Source of the DNA: Phoronis australis
Lineage: Eukaryota > Phoronida > Phoronidae
Direction of reading: 5' to 3'
NCBI GenBank assembly: GCA_002633005.1
Contig: NMRA01000027.1
Span: 1,421,403 to 1,481,824, forward strand
Length of the DNA: 60,422 nt
Made by a program: the position numbers and the translations under genes. Position 1 is the stretch's first letter. Each line of letters starts with the position of its first letter. Below the pieces are notes generated by a model. That model was not told the DNA's origin and searched no databases. It saw only the letters and a list, made by a program, of their open reading frames with translations. Below, one piece after another: positions 46,238 to 58,486 of this stretch.

Positions 46238-48032
46238 AGAGGTCATAAATGTTCTGTGTGCTGAATGTCTTTTAAACAGATGGTCAGCTTGTTAGTCACA
46301 TCAGAATGCATAGTCATGAGACAACAAGTACATTGGCATGAATGCCCACATTCTCATGTAGGTTAATGTGTGCAGTGTGACTGTAGGCAGAACGTGAGTG
46401 TATGTGACATACAAAATAAACTATTCCAGAGAAAAGGTACTTGGGCTTCACCAGGAGCTTTTACACTGTATATACCCTACAAGACCAAAGTAATCGGTCA
46501 AAATACCCTTCTCATCATGATAGCTAACTCTGTCAATAACAAAAATGATGACCATCGAGTAGCAAAATTTTAATTGCAGAATGGCTTACAACCACTGTGA
46601 TTACTTCCTTGTTAATTACCATGGATTCCCAGTCTTGAGGGAAGATTACTCTGATAGTGAATTGGGCTTCCACCCAGCCATCATGGTGGAGAATTCTGGG
46701 TCATTTTGTCCGATTGACTTTGGGTCTGCTGTAAATGGCTTTGACTATTTCACTGCCTCAGTTGCCTTTTCCTGACTTCACACAGAACTCCCTTGAATGC
46801 CCACGTCCCCTTTTGGTAACTTAGGTACCTGTCTCTGGTTTGTCTGTTGTACAAAAGGGGGAGCTAAGAGCAATTTTACATTTTGTATTGACCTTTCGTT
46901 TGGCAGAAAAAAAATCTCGACTGCTTGGGTCAAATCTATGACAGCAAAATATTGTGGGCAGTGTTATGTTGCATAATGTACATGATGTGGACTCAGACGT
47001 GTAGTTTCAACTATCTGTTGACGTACGTAGGCATTTAGAACCATGAGGAATTGTGAAGTTGCAGTAAATTTTATGAAGCAAATAATGTTTGTAGGGTCTT
47101 TTTTGTTTGTTGCAGCCAAATTTTACAATTTCCTCAAAATTTTATTGGCATTTTGTAGTGCGTCAAGCCGGAGGCAATTGAGGCATTGGACTTTTTGATC
47201 TCTCAGCTTTAGTTCGCATTCAGCTGAAGGGGCAGTTGTTTTGTGACAGTTGTCTTGTTACTATGTTGGCCAATCCTTTATGCACTACAATTGTATCCCA
47301 TCGTGTCCTTAATTCTTGGAGGGGATTTTTTGTGTGACGGGAAACCCCCCCCTCGGTCAGCATAAAGACAGTAGCAAACCCACCCCTTTCGCTAGCCTCC
47401 TGCAGTAGTAAAACTAACATTTTGTGCTGTTCAGAGGAATAACGGGGGCAGATACTATTTGGCCCCAGAATTGACAGATTTAGGGCATGACTCTTTCACT
47501 GCCAAGCTTTAGTAAGACTAGAACAAATGAATTTCAAATTTTTCCAACGACGTTATAGCGCTGACCACTGTTGTGAAAGTTTTACAGTAGGGCAAACTGA
47601 AGACTTCACCAGTTTCTGTCACAGGCGGTCGAATTTCCCCATGACTCAACCTTATTTAAGAGATAAACAGATTTTGAGTGTCCAACCTTCATGTTTTCTT
47701 ATTGCGAGTGACGTTATTTGTGATGGAGGAACAGCTAAACTCAAGCGCCTGTGGTTTCTGTAGCCATTTCGCTCAATTGATGTGCAAGAGCAATAGGGGG
47801 AGCCTACCATTATTGTCACAACCCTGTTTCCGGACAGTAACAAAGTGGTTTTGGGGCGTCGAATACCGACCGGAGCAGGTCGGCTCAGTCTCAACGCCGC
47901 TTGACTTTTTGACGAAATTTACAAGTGTTAAATAAAATACAGATCCTATACATTTTCCGCTCATACCCTGGCGTTTATTTACCATAAATGCATGAATGCG
48001 ACAATGGAAACTTTGATGACTATAATACAGGA
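46238..48032. other. Intergenic
   Basis: The first bases hold a vestigial finger (46246-46280). A possible AATAAA occurs at 46415-46420. Otherwise no gene is supported. Confidence 0.45.
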
Positions 48033-48925
48033 CCGTAGGAAGCGGGAGGGGAGCGGGGGGCCACGGGCCCCCCAAAACTTTTCAGGTGTCAGGGTTAAAC
48101 CATGGCATCCGACATAAGCGTTGGGCCCGGAAAAGTCGAGAAAAGACGGCGACATACGGATAAGACTAAAAATTCAAGAGAACATTTAAGAAATCTGCAT
48201 CAGTGCACGGTTTACCTTTTGAGGACCCTGGCCAGGACATGCAAGTCGTTAGGGTCCCCGTTTTCAGTTGCAGCTCAGGTCGTCTAAACGCGTTTAACAA
48301 CGTGTACGAAATCGATCATACATTTACATATATTTCAAAAAATCGAGAAAATTTGTAAAGCGAAGCTTTTGCTGAGCTACTATATAATTTGCTGGATGCA
48401 AAACTGTATTTTTTCAGAGGACCCTGTCAGTAACAAGGGATATAACGGAGGCGTTTTATTTTCTTCTCGAAACTGTATTATTACATGAGAAAAATCGATG
48501 ACCTGACAGGTAACATCAATTGCTGCGCATTTCCTGATATTTGAAAATATAGATATTTTTATGTTTGGGGGCGCCGTCCTTGAAGAAGGCCATTGATGAT
48601 AATCAAGTGGCCACCCTTTTTGTGCTTTTATCGACAAATTCTTGAGGGGCCGCTCACGAAAAGAGGACCCAATGTTGGAATCGATTACCGGCACCTCTAG
48701 GCCTATTTTCCTCTTTTGTGAAATCGTGCAACCGGATGTCATGTTGACGGAGGTCACTCCCTGCCAATTGGTTTGGTATCTCACGGCTGTGCATGGAATG
48801 CACTGTCACTCTTTTTTGAAAGCTTAATCTTAAGGTGTCCCATTTCAGACAGTACCCTCTCTCAGGGAGCAGTTCGGGGGGAAATGTCAGTTTGTCCCTC
48901 TACTTAAATCCGACACTGCCAAGTA
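48033..48925 (+). repeat. 0.89-kb dispersed repeat, copy 2
   Basis: It aligns end to end with 23129-24000. It starts CCGTAGGAAGCGGG and ends AAATCCGACACTGCCAAGTA. It carries a GGGGGCC...GGGCCCCCC hairpin-like stretch near the start. Confidence 0.8.
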
Positions 48926-49545
48926 TAGTGACGAAAGAACTTGAGATTCCAAATTCCTCAGAAAAAACACAAAACATTCGTGCACAGCACAGCAATTCGA
49001 CCTAAACAACCAAAAATGTGAAAAATACAGCAGGATTGCCCCCATCGAAAAGTTGGAAGTTTGAAGAACGTGAAGATCACTATTTGTGAATTACACAAAA
49101 GGACTATTTCCCATGTTTAGTTCTAAAATACTGTTACTGTTTCCCGTAGTATCACAAGAACAGACGGTTACCATGAGTTGTTTGTAAGGAATTCCCACAT
49201 GTGGAAAACACTGCTATATAGGTTAGTATTTTTGTTGACCGTGTACATGTTGAAAGGGGGTAGGCCTACTCAAACTCTCGTAAACATGATCAAAGATTTC
49301 AGCGGGTTTTTGTCAGTGGAGTTCAAGTTTACCTCCTGGTAGGTACCTCTGAAATGTACACCTTATACGAATGCCCAATCTCCCATATTCCCCCACTGAG
49401 TTAAGCATGCATGCGAAAATTTTTAGTTGATTCCCGCTTTTATCTGTCAAGACTGACGCCAATGATGCATTAAAAAGTGACATGACTAGGATTGGCTGAA
49501 CTCATCAAAACAAGGTTAAGTATTCTTAGAAAGTAGTAATTCCAA
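48926..49545. other. Intergenic, nothing seen
   Basis: No gene is supported. Confidence 0.45.
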
Positions 49546-49551
49546 TTTATT
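49546..49551 (-). terminator. Poly(A) signal AATAAA for gene B
   Basis: TTTATT on the plus strand gives AATAAA on the minus strand, about 370 bp beyond the gene B stop. The surrounding CCAATTTATTTC is conserved in the gene C-related 3' remnant at 51431. Confidence 0.5.
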
Positions 49552-49917
49552 TCGGCAGATCACAAAATCTAAATTTGTAAAGTCAGCAACAAATAACAAT
49601 TTACAAAGATTTATCTGGGAAATTACAAGCCTGGCAGAAAAGTTAACAAGTCACATCCTGGTCACAATCGAGCAAACACAGTACCGCATGTTAAAGATTC
49701 GTCAGCTGCAATAAAAGCAATATTTCTTGGATGGGTACGACAGTCGCTAAATGAGTCCCAGCTTGTATCCTGTGTAACTTATAACATATCCCTGTCATTT
49801 GAAAGACTTCACACACAGTATACATGTATGGCCTTTCAAATGTGGTGTTCTTTAATGTCTCACTAGTTCACAGACTTCCTGTTTGAAGAACTTTCCAAAT
49901 GTTGCATAGTTGAATGG

Positions 49918-51075
49918 TCACTCACTAGAGTGCACTTTTGTATGTCTTACGAGTTGATACCTCTTTTTAAATGATTCTTCACAGTTCGTACACTTGTATG
50001 GTTTCTCACCAGTGTGTAACCTTACGTGGGCAGTGAGATTGCTTTTGTCTGAAAACGATTTCCCACACACAGTACACTTGTATGGCCTCTCGCCAGTATG
50101 ATTTGTTGCGTGCCTTACAAGGTGAGAATTCGATGAGAATGACTTCCCACACACAGTACACAAGAAAGACCTCTCATGGGTATGTGTTTTTGTGTGTCTA
50201 ACAAGACTAGAATTCACTGGAAATGACTTCCCACACACAGTACACTTGTACGGGCACTCACCAGTGTGTCCAGCAATGTGCCTAATGAGGTTAGAATTCG
50301 CTGAAAATGACTTCCCACACACTGTGCACAAATAAGGCTTTTCACCAGTATGCAGTCTTGTGTGACCAACGAGGACTGATTTGACTGAAAACGACCTCCC
50401 ACACACAGTGCAAACGTATGGTTTCTCACCAGTGTGAGTTCTTGTATGACGCACAAGATTAATGTTTTGTGCAAAAGCCATTTCACATATCGTGCACTTG
50501 AAAGGTCTCTCGCCAGTATGTATTCTATTGTGGTCAGAAAGATGACTTTTTCGCGAAAATGATTTGTCACAAATAGTACACTTGTATGGTCTCTCACCTT
50601 TGTGCTCTCTTGTATGGTTTGCTAAGTCAATACTATGGTGAAAAGAATTACAACAAATTTTACACATGTATAGCTTTTCCCCAGTTTGTGTTATGTGTCT
50701 TACAAGAGCAGTTCTCTCTTTAAAGGATTTTTCACACATGAAACACTTGTAGGGTGTCTCACAAGTGTGTGTTCTAGCCACAGCCTTCCTTTCCATTTCG
50801 ATCCCCTCTGCACACTCCACTTTAAAGTCAGTTGGTACAAAAGTATTTTCACCCATCAGATACTCAACTCCCTCGCTATCGACGTCGTCTTCACATCCCT
50901 CTACAACCAGGTCACTTGCACTGACATATTGGGTAACACTACATTCAGGATCAGAAGTTTCATTCACGCTGTCTGCAACACTTTCCCTTAACTTGGTCAC
51001 ATCTGAAACTTTATTACAAAGATCAGCAAAAACATCTTCCTTTAGTGCCACCCCATTACATCTTTTCTCATCCAT
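49918..51075 (-). CDS. C2H2 zinc-finger protein B, 9-10 fingers
   Basis: This is a predicted nuclear DNA-binding protein of 385 residues from the ATG at 51075. I chose that start because it matches the start of genes A and C and lies 8 bases after a TTTTAG acceptor. The upstream in-frame ATG at 51099 would fall inside the intron. Residues 64-88 carry the shared module (DSEGVEYL ... FVPTDFKVEC), but the SUMO-consensus KEEVIED part present in C is deleted. Finger 1 (Cys111) has lost its last His. Fingers 2-10 keep all ligands: C-x2-C-x12-H-x3-H with TGE(R/K)P linkers, ending SSE-stop. It is closely related to gene C: both share DVTKLRES, DPECSV, VSASDLVV and the INLVRHTRTHTGEKPYVC finger 4-5 boundary. 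It has two more fingers than C. Confidence 0.94.
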   Translation of the reverse strand: MDEKRCNGVALKEDVFADLCNKVSDVTKLRESVADSVNETSDPECSVTQYVSASDLVVEGCEDDVDSEGVEYLMGENTFVPTDFKVECAEGIEMERKAVARTHTCETPYKCFMCEKSFKERTALVRHITQTGEKLYMCKICCNSFHHSIDLANHTREHKGERPYKCTICDKSFSRKSHLSDHNRIHTGERPFKCTICEMAFAQNINLVRHTRTHTGEKPYVCTVCGRSFSVKSVLVGHTRLHTGEKPYLCTVCGKSFSANSNLIRHIAGHTGECPYKCTVCGKSFPVNSSLVRHTKTHTHERSFLCTVCGKSFSSNSHLVRHATNHTGERPYKCTVCGKSFSDKSNLTAHVRLHTGEKPYKCTNCEESFKKRYQLVRHTKVHSSE

Positions 51076-51430
51076 GACAACACCTAAAACCAGAAACATG
51101 GAGTTAAATTATAATTACAATCTGTCTAAACAATAGCTGAAGATAAATTTTAACAAAATGAGCCATGAACTGGGAACTAGAGCAAAGGAGAGCATTGATA
51201 TTCATTCAACAGGTGCATTGCATTAAACACAGATGATCATTATTTTAAACATTGATTTCTCACTAAAATGAACAATGAACTTGAAACAGTCTCTATGGGG
51301 TGAAAAGCAAGTCAACAAATGCCAAATGCTCTCAACCAGAACATACCTGCCACCCCTCTCGGGACAAAGAACCAGCCAACAATAGCATGTGTATTGATTC
51401 AATAATCGCAAAACACGTCAAGTCGCACTC
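51076..51430 (-). other. Gene B 5' intron or flank
   Basis: The first part aligns with 54455-54535 upstream of gene C (CAGAAACATGGA, CTGTCT.AACAATA, AATTTTAACAAA), so the intron was duplicated with the gene. No coding is seen. Confidence 0.5.
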
Positions 51431-51615
51431 CCAATTTATTTCAGTACATCACAAAATCTAACTTGTAAAACAAGCAACAAATAATTATTTACAATTAATA
51501 TTTAGCTGTTTAAGTACAAGCCTGTTGAAGAAACTTGATAATTCACATTCAGGTCACTTTCAAATAAAAACAAGATGGCATGCTAAATGATTGTCAGCTG
51601 CAGTATTTATGAGAA
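51431..51615 (-). repeat. Displaced 3' UTR end of gene C
   Basis: It aligns with the gene B 3' region 49542-49735: CCAATTTATTTC, ATCACAAAATCTAA, AGCAACAAATAA, ACAAGCCTG, TCAGCTGCA. It includes the AATAAA (minus) at 51435-51440. It is split from the gene C stop by the TIR element at 51620-53036. Confidence 0.7.
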
Positions 51616-51619
51616 GTAG

Positions 51620-53036
51620 CGTATTTGCCCTAACAAGCGCCCATGCCCCTATAAGCACCCCCCACGTGTTAAAATGAAGAGCCCAGTCCATGAACGTGTA
51701 CGTGCAAAAAATGCCTTACCTACAGTTCTAAAATTCTACGTTTAACGTCTTCAATTTATCAATACAAAATCATTGAGCGCAGAATTTGTTGATGACGAGG
51801 CTCGCTACTATGTCGGTATTTAGCCGTGACTATACACTTCAAACTTCCGCCGTGCTTCAAAAAGAACGCAAAAATTTTGCTGATCTTGCAAGAAATGTGT
51901 CCCATTATGGCCTGGCCTTTCAGAACAGACACAGCGTACTTGTCAAAGGGATTCTATTGTATCTCTCCCGCACAGATCCTCTCTCTCAAGAGGAATCCAA
52001 ATTTCTTTATACATGTGAAAACTGTAAAACCAAGACTAATAAAAAAATTGACCTTGGTTAAAAGCACCTGGCTAGGAAGCGTTCGCTACATACATGCTCC
52101 TGTCATCAAAGACATTAGTCTTCAGGAACTATCCATGAAAAGCATAGCATTGGCAAGAAATAAATGTTGGCACTAATTTCTGAAAGTTTCTGCTACCATA
52201 AAAAGTTCTCTTTATTTTTAGGAGGAATTATTTAATTAATCATAATTGGTGTTTTCAAAGTCGAAACAACCCACTGATAGTGAACAATTCTGCACCCTTA
52301 CACCCCCCGAATCTCCTGGAAATAACCGTTAGACTGTCACGCATCCAGTCACCCGGCAACTCACTGTGACAATTCTCCAACGTTTGTTAGCAGATGAGAT
52401 CAACAAGTGCTAAATAAAACCCGTTCTGCTTTACTTTTTGTGTTAATTTCTTTAGTTACAGTGTACACCTAGATTGTTTCATTGTGTTTACTCTGGCAAA
52501 TGAACTCTGGTGACACGTACGCGCTCGCTCACTCACATAATACGCAGATGAAATTCAAACCAAATGTAACGTGACAACAACATTGTGTTCGTCCAGAGAT
52601 TTTTCTCGTGTTGCGGGGTATGATCTAGCGCAGATTTGGACTTATTATGCAGTTGATCCAGACTACGCAGAAACTTAAAAATCTTAGAGTTGCTATTTTC
52701 AAAACTTAAGTAGGACTTCAGGTAATTTGTTGAGTCGAAACTGTCGACAATCGCGAGGCAGCGACGCATCAATCAGCGAGTTTTCGCCTTGGTATTTCAG
52801 CACAATTTTCTGAAAAATGATTGTAATTTAACAACGAAGCTTGATAGCAACGCACCACAATTTAGTAGAAAGTCTGTCATAGGTTACAGATATGTCACAT
52901 AGCGTAAATTTGATGAATCCTAGCTTAATATTTCACCCATTTCGGGTTTCAACCGCCTTAGGCTGCAATAAGCACCCCTCCTCCTGAAACAAATTTTTCT
53001 ATTAAAGCGCCCTGGGCACTTATTAGGACGAATACG
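51620..53036. mobile_element. 1.4-kb TIR element in gene C 3' UTR
   Basis: The left end CGTATTTGCCCTAACAAGCG and the reverse-complemented right end CGTATTCGTCCTAATAAGTG match at most positions. Both continue into GCCC. TA (within GTA) flanks both sides (51617-51618 and 53038-53039). Related AAGCACCCC blocks occur near both ends. Open frames at 51786-52061 (+) and 52533-52772 (-) resemble no transposase I know, so it looks non-autonomous. Confidence 0.72.
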
Positions 53037-53381
53037 GTAATACCCTTTTGACAAGCAGGACAGTGGATAAATTAGTATGTGTCAATGCGGTAAAATTTCT
53101 TCAGTTTAGGACACAACATAGCTGACAGGAGAAATTTCATTTTGTCACATTTTTTGATAAAAGTAACTTTTGAAGAAAATTTACTTTGCATTTAGCACAG
53201 TTTGTATGGCATAACTATTAATACCAAACAGCATTTAGTCAAATTCTGAGCATTTACAACAATTTGGTAAACCTTTGAAAAATACAAATATGGCAATTAT
53301 AGAATTAGTTTTGGCCTAAATTGAAGAATTTTTACAGCAATAAGAGTTGTGACACTTTCCAAACATTGCATGCTTGTACGG
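53037..53381 (-). other. Proximal 3' UTR of gene C
   Basis: The bases next to the stop (ACTTTCCAAA.ATTGCAT and GGTCACTCAC) match the equivalent place in gene B. The rest is AT-rich and non-coding. Confidence 0.5.
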
Positions 53382-54431
53382 TCACTCACCAATATGTGCT
53401 CTTGTACGCTCTACAAGATCATTACTTTTCTTAAATGATTCCTCACATATTGCAGACTCTTGTGGTCTCTCCACAATATGTGTTCTCATGTGCTCAGTGA
53501 TGTCACTAGTGCCAGATAAGGACTTCCCACAGACAGTACACTTGCAGGGGCTCCCATCAGTATGTGTTGTTGCGTGTCTAACGAGGTTGGAGTTCGTTGC
53601 AAATGATTTCCCACACACGGTGCACAGGTAAGGCTTCTCGCCAGAGTGCACTCTCATGTGTACAACGAGGGCCGATTTGGCTGAAAATGACTTTCCACAC
53701 ACAGTACAAACGTATGGTTTCTCACCAGTGTGAGTTCTTGTATGACGCACAAGATTAATGTTCTTACCAAAAGCCATTCCACACTTAGAACACTTGAAAG
53801 GTCTCTCGCCACTATGTGTTTTTTTGTGCCCATAAAGATGACAACTTCGCAAAAACGATTTGTCACACAAAGTACACTTGTATGGTCTCTCACCATTGTG
53901 CTCTCTTGTATGGTTTGCTAAGTCAGAGTGACACTGAAAAGACTTACAACACTTAGTACACTTGTAAGGTCTCTTATCAATGTGTGCTGTGTGTCTTTCA
54001 AGTGCAGTTCTTAGACTAAAGGATTTCCCACACACAGTGCACTTGTAGGGTCTCTCACCAGTGTGCGTTCTTGTGTGCTCCTTTGAATCCACAGTATAAG
54101 AATTCTGACTTGTAAGTGATTCATCACATAAGCTAGCCTCACCATTCCTTTCCATTTTGATCTCATCGGCACACTCCAGTTTAAAGTCAGTCGGTACAAA
54201 TAAATTTTCACCCTTGAGATACTCAACTCCTTCACTGTCGGGCTCATCTTCAATCACCTCTTCTTTGACATTACATCCCTTTACAACCAGGTCACTTGCA
54301 CTGACATCTGTGGAAACACTGCATTCAGGATCACAAGTCTCACTCATGCTGTCTTCATGACTTTCCCTCAACTTGGTCACATCAGCATCGTTACTATACA
54401 TACCAGCAAAAACGTTTCCTTTTATTGTCAT
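53382..54431 (-). CDS. C2H2 zinc-finger protein C, 5' frame altered
   Basis: This is a predicted DNA-binding protein of 349 residues from the ATG at 54431. The ancestral start, by comparison with gene B, is the ATG at 54454, eight bases after a TTTTAG acceptor (54463-54464). A one-base difference makes that frame stop after 8 codons, with the stop overlapping the ATG used here (ATGA). The shared module is intact (residues 55-87), with VKEE (55-58) and IKME (91-94) matching the SUMO consensus. Finger 1 (Cys131) has shortened H-x2-H spacing. Fingers 2-7 keep their ligands. Finger 8 has lost its first Cys and first His, and the protein ends IGE-stop. Partial decay at both ends suggests a gene under weak constraint or early pseudogenisation. 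Confidence 0.83.
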   Translation of the reverse strand: MTIKGNVFAGMYSNDADVTKLRESHEDSMSETCDPECSVSTDVSASDLVVKGCNVKEEVIEDEPDSEGVEYLKGENLFVPTDFKLECADEIKMERNGEASLCDESLTSQNSYTVDSKEHTRTHTGERPYKCTVCGKSFSLRTALERHTAHIDKRPYKCTKCCKSFQCHSDLANHTREHNGERPYKCTLCDKSFLRSCHLYGHKKTHSGERPFKCSKCGMAFGKNINLVRHTRTHTGEKPYVCTVCGKSFSAKSALVVHMRVHSGEKPYLCTVCGKSFATNSNLVRHATTHTDGSPCKCTVCGKSLSGTSDITEHMRTHIVERPQESAICEESFKKSNDLVERTRAHIGE

Positions 54432-54461
54432 TCCATAACAGATTTATCATCCATCACAGTA

Positions 54462-57400
54462 CCTAAAAGCAGAAACATGGATTTGAATTTTAGTTGCAAG
54501 CTGTCTGAACAATAAACGAGAAATTTTAACAAAGCAGACCTGCACTAGAGCAATGCAGTGTTGATATGCGCCCACCATGTGCACCGCCTACAGCACAATA
54601 TTAAAGGGAACAGTAATAGGAAACAGCCTGTAGGGTGTGAAAATTCTGTCATCAATACCTTCTGAATATGAACACACCTGCCACCCTACGATTTCGAAAT
54701 GTGTCAAACAAGGCAGGGTAAAAAAATAAATACACACGTATATCATCTGGGCTTTACCAGAAACTCGGCTGGCACTTTTTTATTAATGACGTCACCCGAA
54801 GTAGTGTTACAGACCCTTATGGCGAAATCTGCCATTTTATGACCTGTGTCCACTGACACACATATCATGTACTTGAACTTTATCATCGTTGCAAGCAAGC
54901 ACTGAACCATCATTTGAAACGTATTATATTATTCGCCAGTGTTTGTCTATCAACCTAAACTGCAGGTTGTGCAGACGATGACTCAAAGTTCCTACATGGA
55001 TACACCTAGTTCTCAAAACCTTGCTCGCCTGCTGGGCGACTGAGCCCAAAAATCAAGTTGCCCAGCCCAAAGATAAGTCCCCCGTTTCGCTTCAGTCACA
55101 ACAGACAAACTGGCCATCCCAAATTCAGGAACTGCCAGAAAAATGGCAAAATTAACCATGTCCGAAATTCTTGAATTAATGCGGTATGATACAAGCTACC
55201 TATGTTATAGTCTTGACACATCATCAGTCAGAAACATCGCCGAATGTGGTACCGTGATTAACAAAAATTCGTGTTAATAGGTTGAGGCAAAGCACCCTGG
55301 CAGGAACATATTTAACAACAGCGCAGATCTGTGATAAATATTGATTGCTCCACTAACAGCATGATAAAATGTTACAAAACAGCAAATTTTTATGAATAAT
55401 ACGTTTATTAACTCAGAAAGTATATCATTACTAGATACGGCTGGGGTTGGGTGGCCCCAGCGACATATCTTTACAACTTACTGAAGAACAATACGTCATA
55501 CATATAGAGCAAAAAAGTATCTAGAAAACAACTAATAAAATACTGATTGTGTCGATAATTAGTAAAAAAGGGAGGGAAAGGGGGAGGGGAGGACTTTCAT
55601 ACACTCATTCACACTCACATTAACTTTTAGTATATTTTTACATTTCCTTACGTGTATGTTTATGAAAAAAATTAATAGAAGTGGTTATAAAAGTAACACC
55701 GTATATTGTTTGAATCATTTTAAAGAGAAGCCTGCAAAATCCTTCACGGTTCTGAAGTTTTAACCAATGCGTTAAACATAATAATCTTGATTCACTGCTT
55801 CAAAAAGTATAAATTTGAATTTATGAAGAAAAGGTTCAGACCCATCTCTCGATGATGTATAAATATAAGGTTGAGCACGAGTGTATATATGGTATTGAAG
55901 ATTTCGCTTAGATTGCTAATGAAGCATACTAACAAGTGGTACATGGATGGTTCAGCGTGTAAGTTAAAAACTTTACTTATGATGTAAAGAATTCCAGAAA
56001 AAACAGCGATGTTGATTCCTAAACGATCAATTGTCAAACTTCGTGTTGAAAAAACATCTTTATTTTTATGCAAGACATCCCCGACAACATTGGGACTGGT
56101 CGTTCCCAGTGTTTGTGCACAAATTTGTCCTAGCAGACAATTGTGACTAGGAAATGTCGTTAAGTAACGGCACGTTTCAATGAACATCTTGTTTTTTATC
56201 ACAAGACAGCAAACGTGAAAATGACAATCGTATCAATCGCCAAGCAATGGCTACGACTTGTCTATCAGCATAGTAGTTTCGATTCGCGAAGAAATTCTCA
56301 AGCCCTTCCCTCTGGGTCTGAGCACACGCATATGTATGAGTAAATCTGTCAATCACATGTTACTGGCAATGTAATGTGCACTCTAGCCATTCAAGTGTGG
56401 CAACTTTAATTACGCCTACACCCGGCATTCCGAAGTCGCACATCAATAGAAAACGGGGAAGAGTATCAGCTTGGATCTGTATATTGTTAAGCACCTGAAT
56501 GCTAATTTGACAATAAATTTACATCCCCGGTTCTTTTGAATGTTCAAGTGACCCCGATATTCTCCGGTTCCGATGATTCTCCCTCACTCTGTGATCTTTA
56601 CATTCGATATGCCAGCTATTATTGACGTACCGCACCATACAATATCCAGGATTGGCCTTTGACCCAAAGAGGTCGACGATGTGATACTAGTCAAATGATA
56701 TCTTTTAGGAAGTGATTGCACAAATTTGATAATTATAATATAATTTATATCCATAACTATATGCTTATTTACAACAATAGCACTGAGGACACGTAAAAAT
56801 CAGGGTATTAAATGGTGTCAACTGACCTTCAAAAATGAGTCCATTTAGGAAAAAAACAATAGATATAGGAAATTGAAATATGAGCCCTAAAACTATAGAG
56901 AAACTGGGCTTTCAGGTGACACCAGAAATGTTTTTTAAAACATAATAAATCCAGTCACAATTTTAATATTTTGTCTCCAGCTGGTTGGCCTTTTCATAGA
57001 ATTGTCCGTCATACGCTTGGCCCACAGATTTGAGGTCCTTTGGGTCAATTTACTCATGAGTACTTTTTCCTCTAAACTGATCCCTATGTGCGGTTTATGA
57101 TGGCTTGTTGTTTTAGTCTGGGACTCGGAACTAAAAGTGTCAGTCGTGTATGCCTACACGACATCATGATCATGGACATGGCTGAGCTATTGTTTATTAA
57201 TCCGAATTATTATCCGACTCTACTGCCATACAAACTTGATAATTACTATTTTCTGAATCCTCACGTCATGGGGATTTCAAAAATGTATTACTCACTTCTA
57301 TTGGTCTCTTCTTTCTCATGCATGCACCGTTTTTCCGATTCATGTGCTCATTTCCGATTTGGGGTGGCAACCATTTTAAAAGACGACACCTGCCGGCAGG

Positions 57401-57492
57401 AATGATAACTACAACGATCACGTCAGACCACTCTAAACAAACTTGAAACTGGCTAGGCAGAGCTCGAAGTTTGGCGACTTACAGCTCGCCAA
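54462..57492. other. Gene C 5' intron or flank and intergenic DNA
   Basis: The first 80 bp match the gene B intron. A perfect CRE lies at 54787-54794. A 136-codon minus-strand open frame (55792-56202) has hydrophobic stretches but no recognised family. Otherwise nothing is supported. Confidence 0.45.
54787..54794. promoter_or_regulatory. Palindromic CRE (TGACGTCA)
   Basis: A perfect full CRE site 0.33 kb upstream of the ancestral gene C ATG (54454). Role inferred from motif and position only. Confidence 0.4.
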
Positions 57493-57676
57493 TGCGAGTT
57501 TAGATTGTGTTTCGGGCGACCTGGGAAAAATTCCAAGTCGCCATGAAGTCGTCAAAACGAGTATCAAAGCTAAACAACAATTCACTCGATATTCGTTTCA
57601 AATATTGTTGGACGACTTTAATTCCAACTTTCATTAACATTTCCTGGATTCAACACCTTTGGTTCACAACTGTTCC
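57493..57676 (+). repeat. Dispersed repeat, copy of 27434-27600
   Basis: Landmarks are shared in order with the copy at 27.4 kb. Confidence 0.6.
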
Positions 57677-58486
57677 ATTCATTGAGCACACATCAAGCTC
57701 GTATGTGACTTTTCCTTAACGATATCTGCATGGACAGGTGTACGTTTCCTCAACACTCAGGCCAACGTGCTGTGTAACTAGGTGCAAAGACTAGCATAGT
57801 TTTCACTAAAAACTTTGACTAGACAATGTCGTAATTTCAGCTGACAACTAAGGCTGATAAAACTAAAGTATATGTTTCTTTTCGAATAGAATCCAATCGA
57901 CTGAATTCTAGCTAAATCGCAACAAAATCTAGACAGCCGGGTGGTGCTCCTTGTCGGCCGCGAAGTCGAATCGCGGCGACTATCCGGAGTTCACGGACCT
58001 TCCATTCCAATTGAAGCAATTTCACGAGGAAACTAGTTTGAATTGTGAATGACACGTACACTAGAAACTTATGTTAAGGAAATACTATTAAGCAAAATCA
58101 TTTGCGAAAGACAGATGAACCTGATCAACGGGTCCCCTAAAGATTGGGACCCTCACGGCAATTTGAAAGAATAAATTTCAAAAACATGCAGGAACATTCC
58201 TGACAAGAAATTGAGGCTTAGTATCCATCAAAATCAAATGTCTAGCAAATTAGATGTTCCCCAGGTAACCCATTTTCGTATTTTAACTTGGCAACAAATT
58301 AACACCACTGTCGGTGAAAAAGCGACTAAAATCTGAGTCGGAGTGGCTCTCCGCATGAAGAAATTGCAACTCGTGTTAACTTTTGAGAACGTGAACCTCA
58401 GGCTTTTACTAAAAGAAGAAAAAACAGGTACGTTCTTAGCTGTGAATTGTGCATTTGCCGAATTTTGGTAGTTTCTGCCTTTTTAG
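57677..58486. other. Intergenic, nothing seen
   Basis: No gene is supported. Confidence 0.45.

Noticed and set aside
51076-51099. Upstream in-frame ATG of zinc-finger gene B
   Set aside because: It lies before a TTTTAG splice acceptor whose position matches genes A and C, so it should be intronic.
51786-52772. Possible transposase in the 51620-53036 element
   Set aside because: The two frames are short, on opposite strands, and show no catalytic motif or DNA-binding domain.
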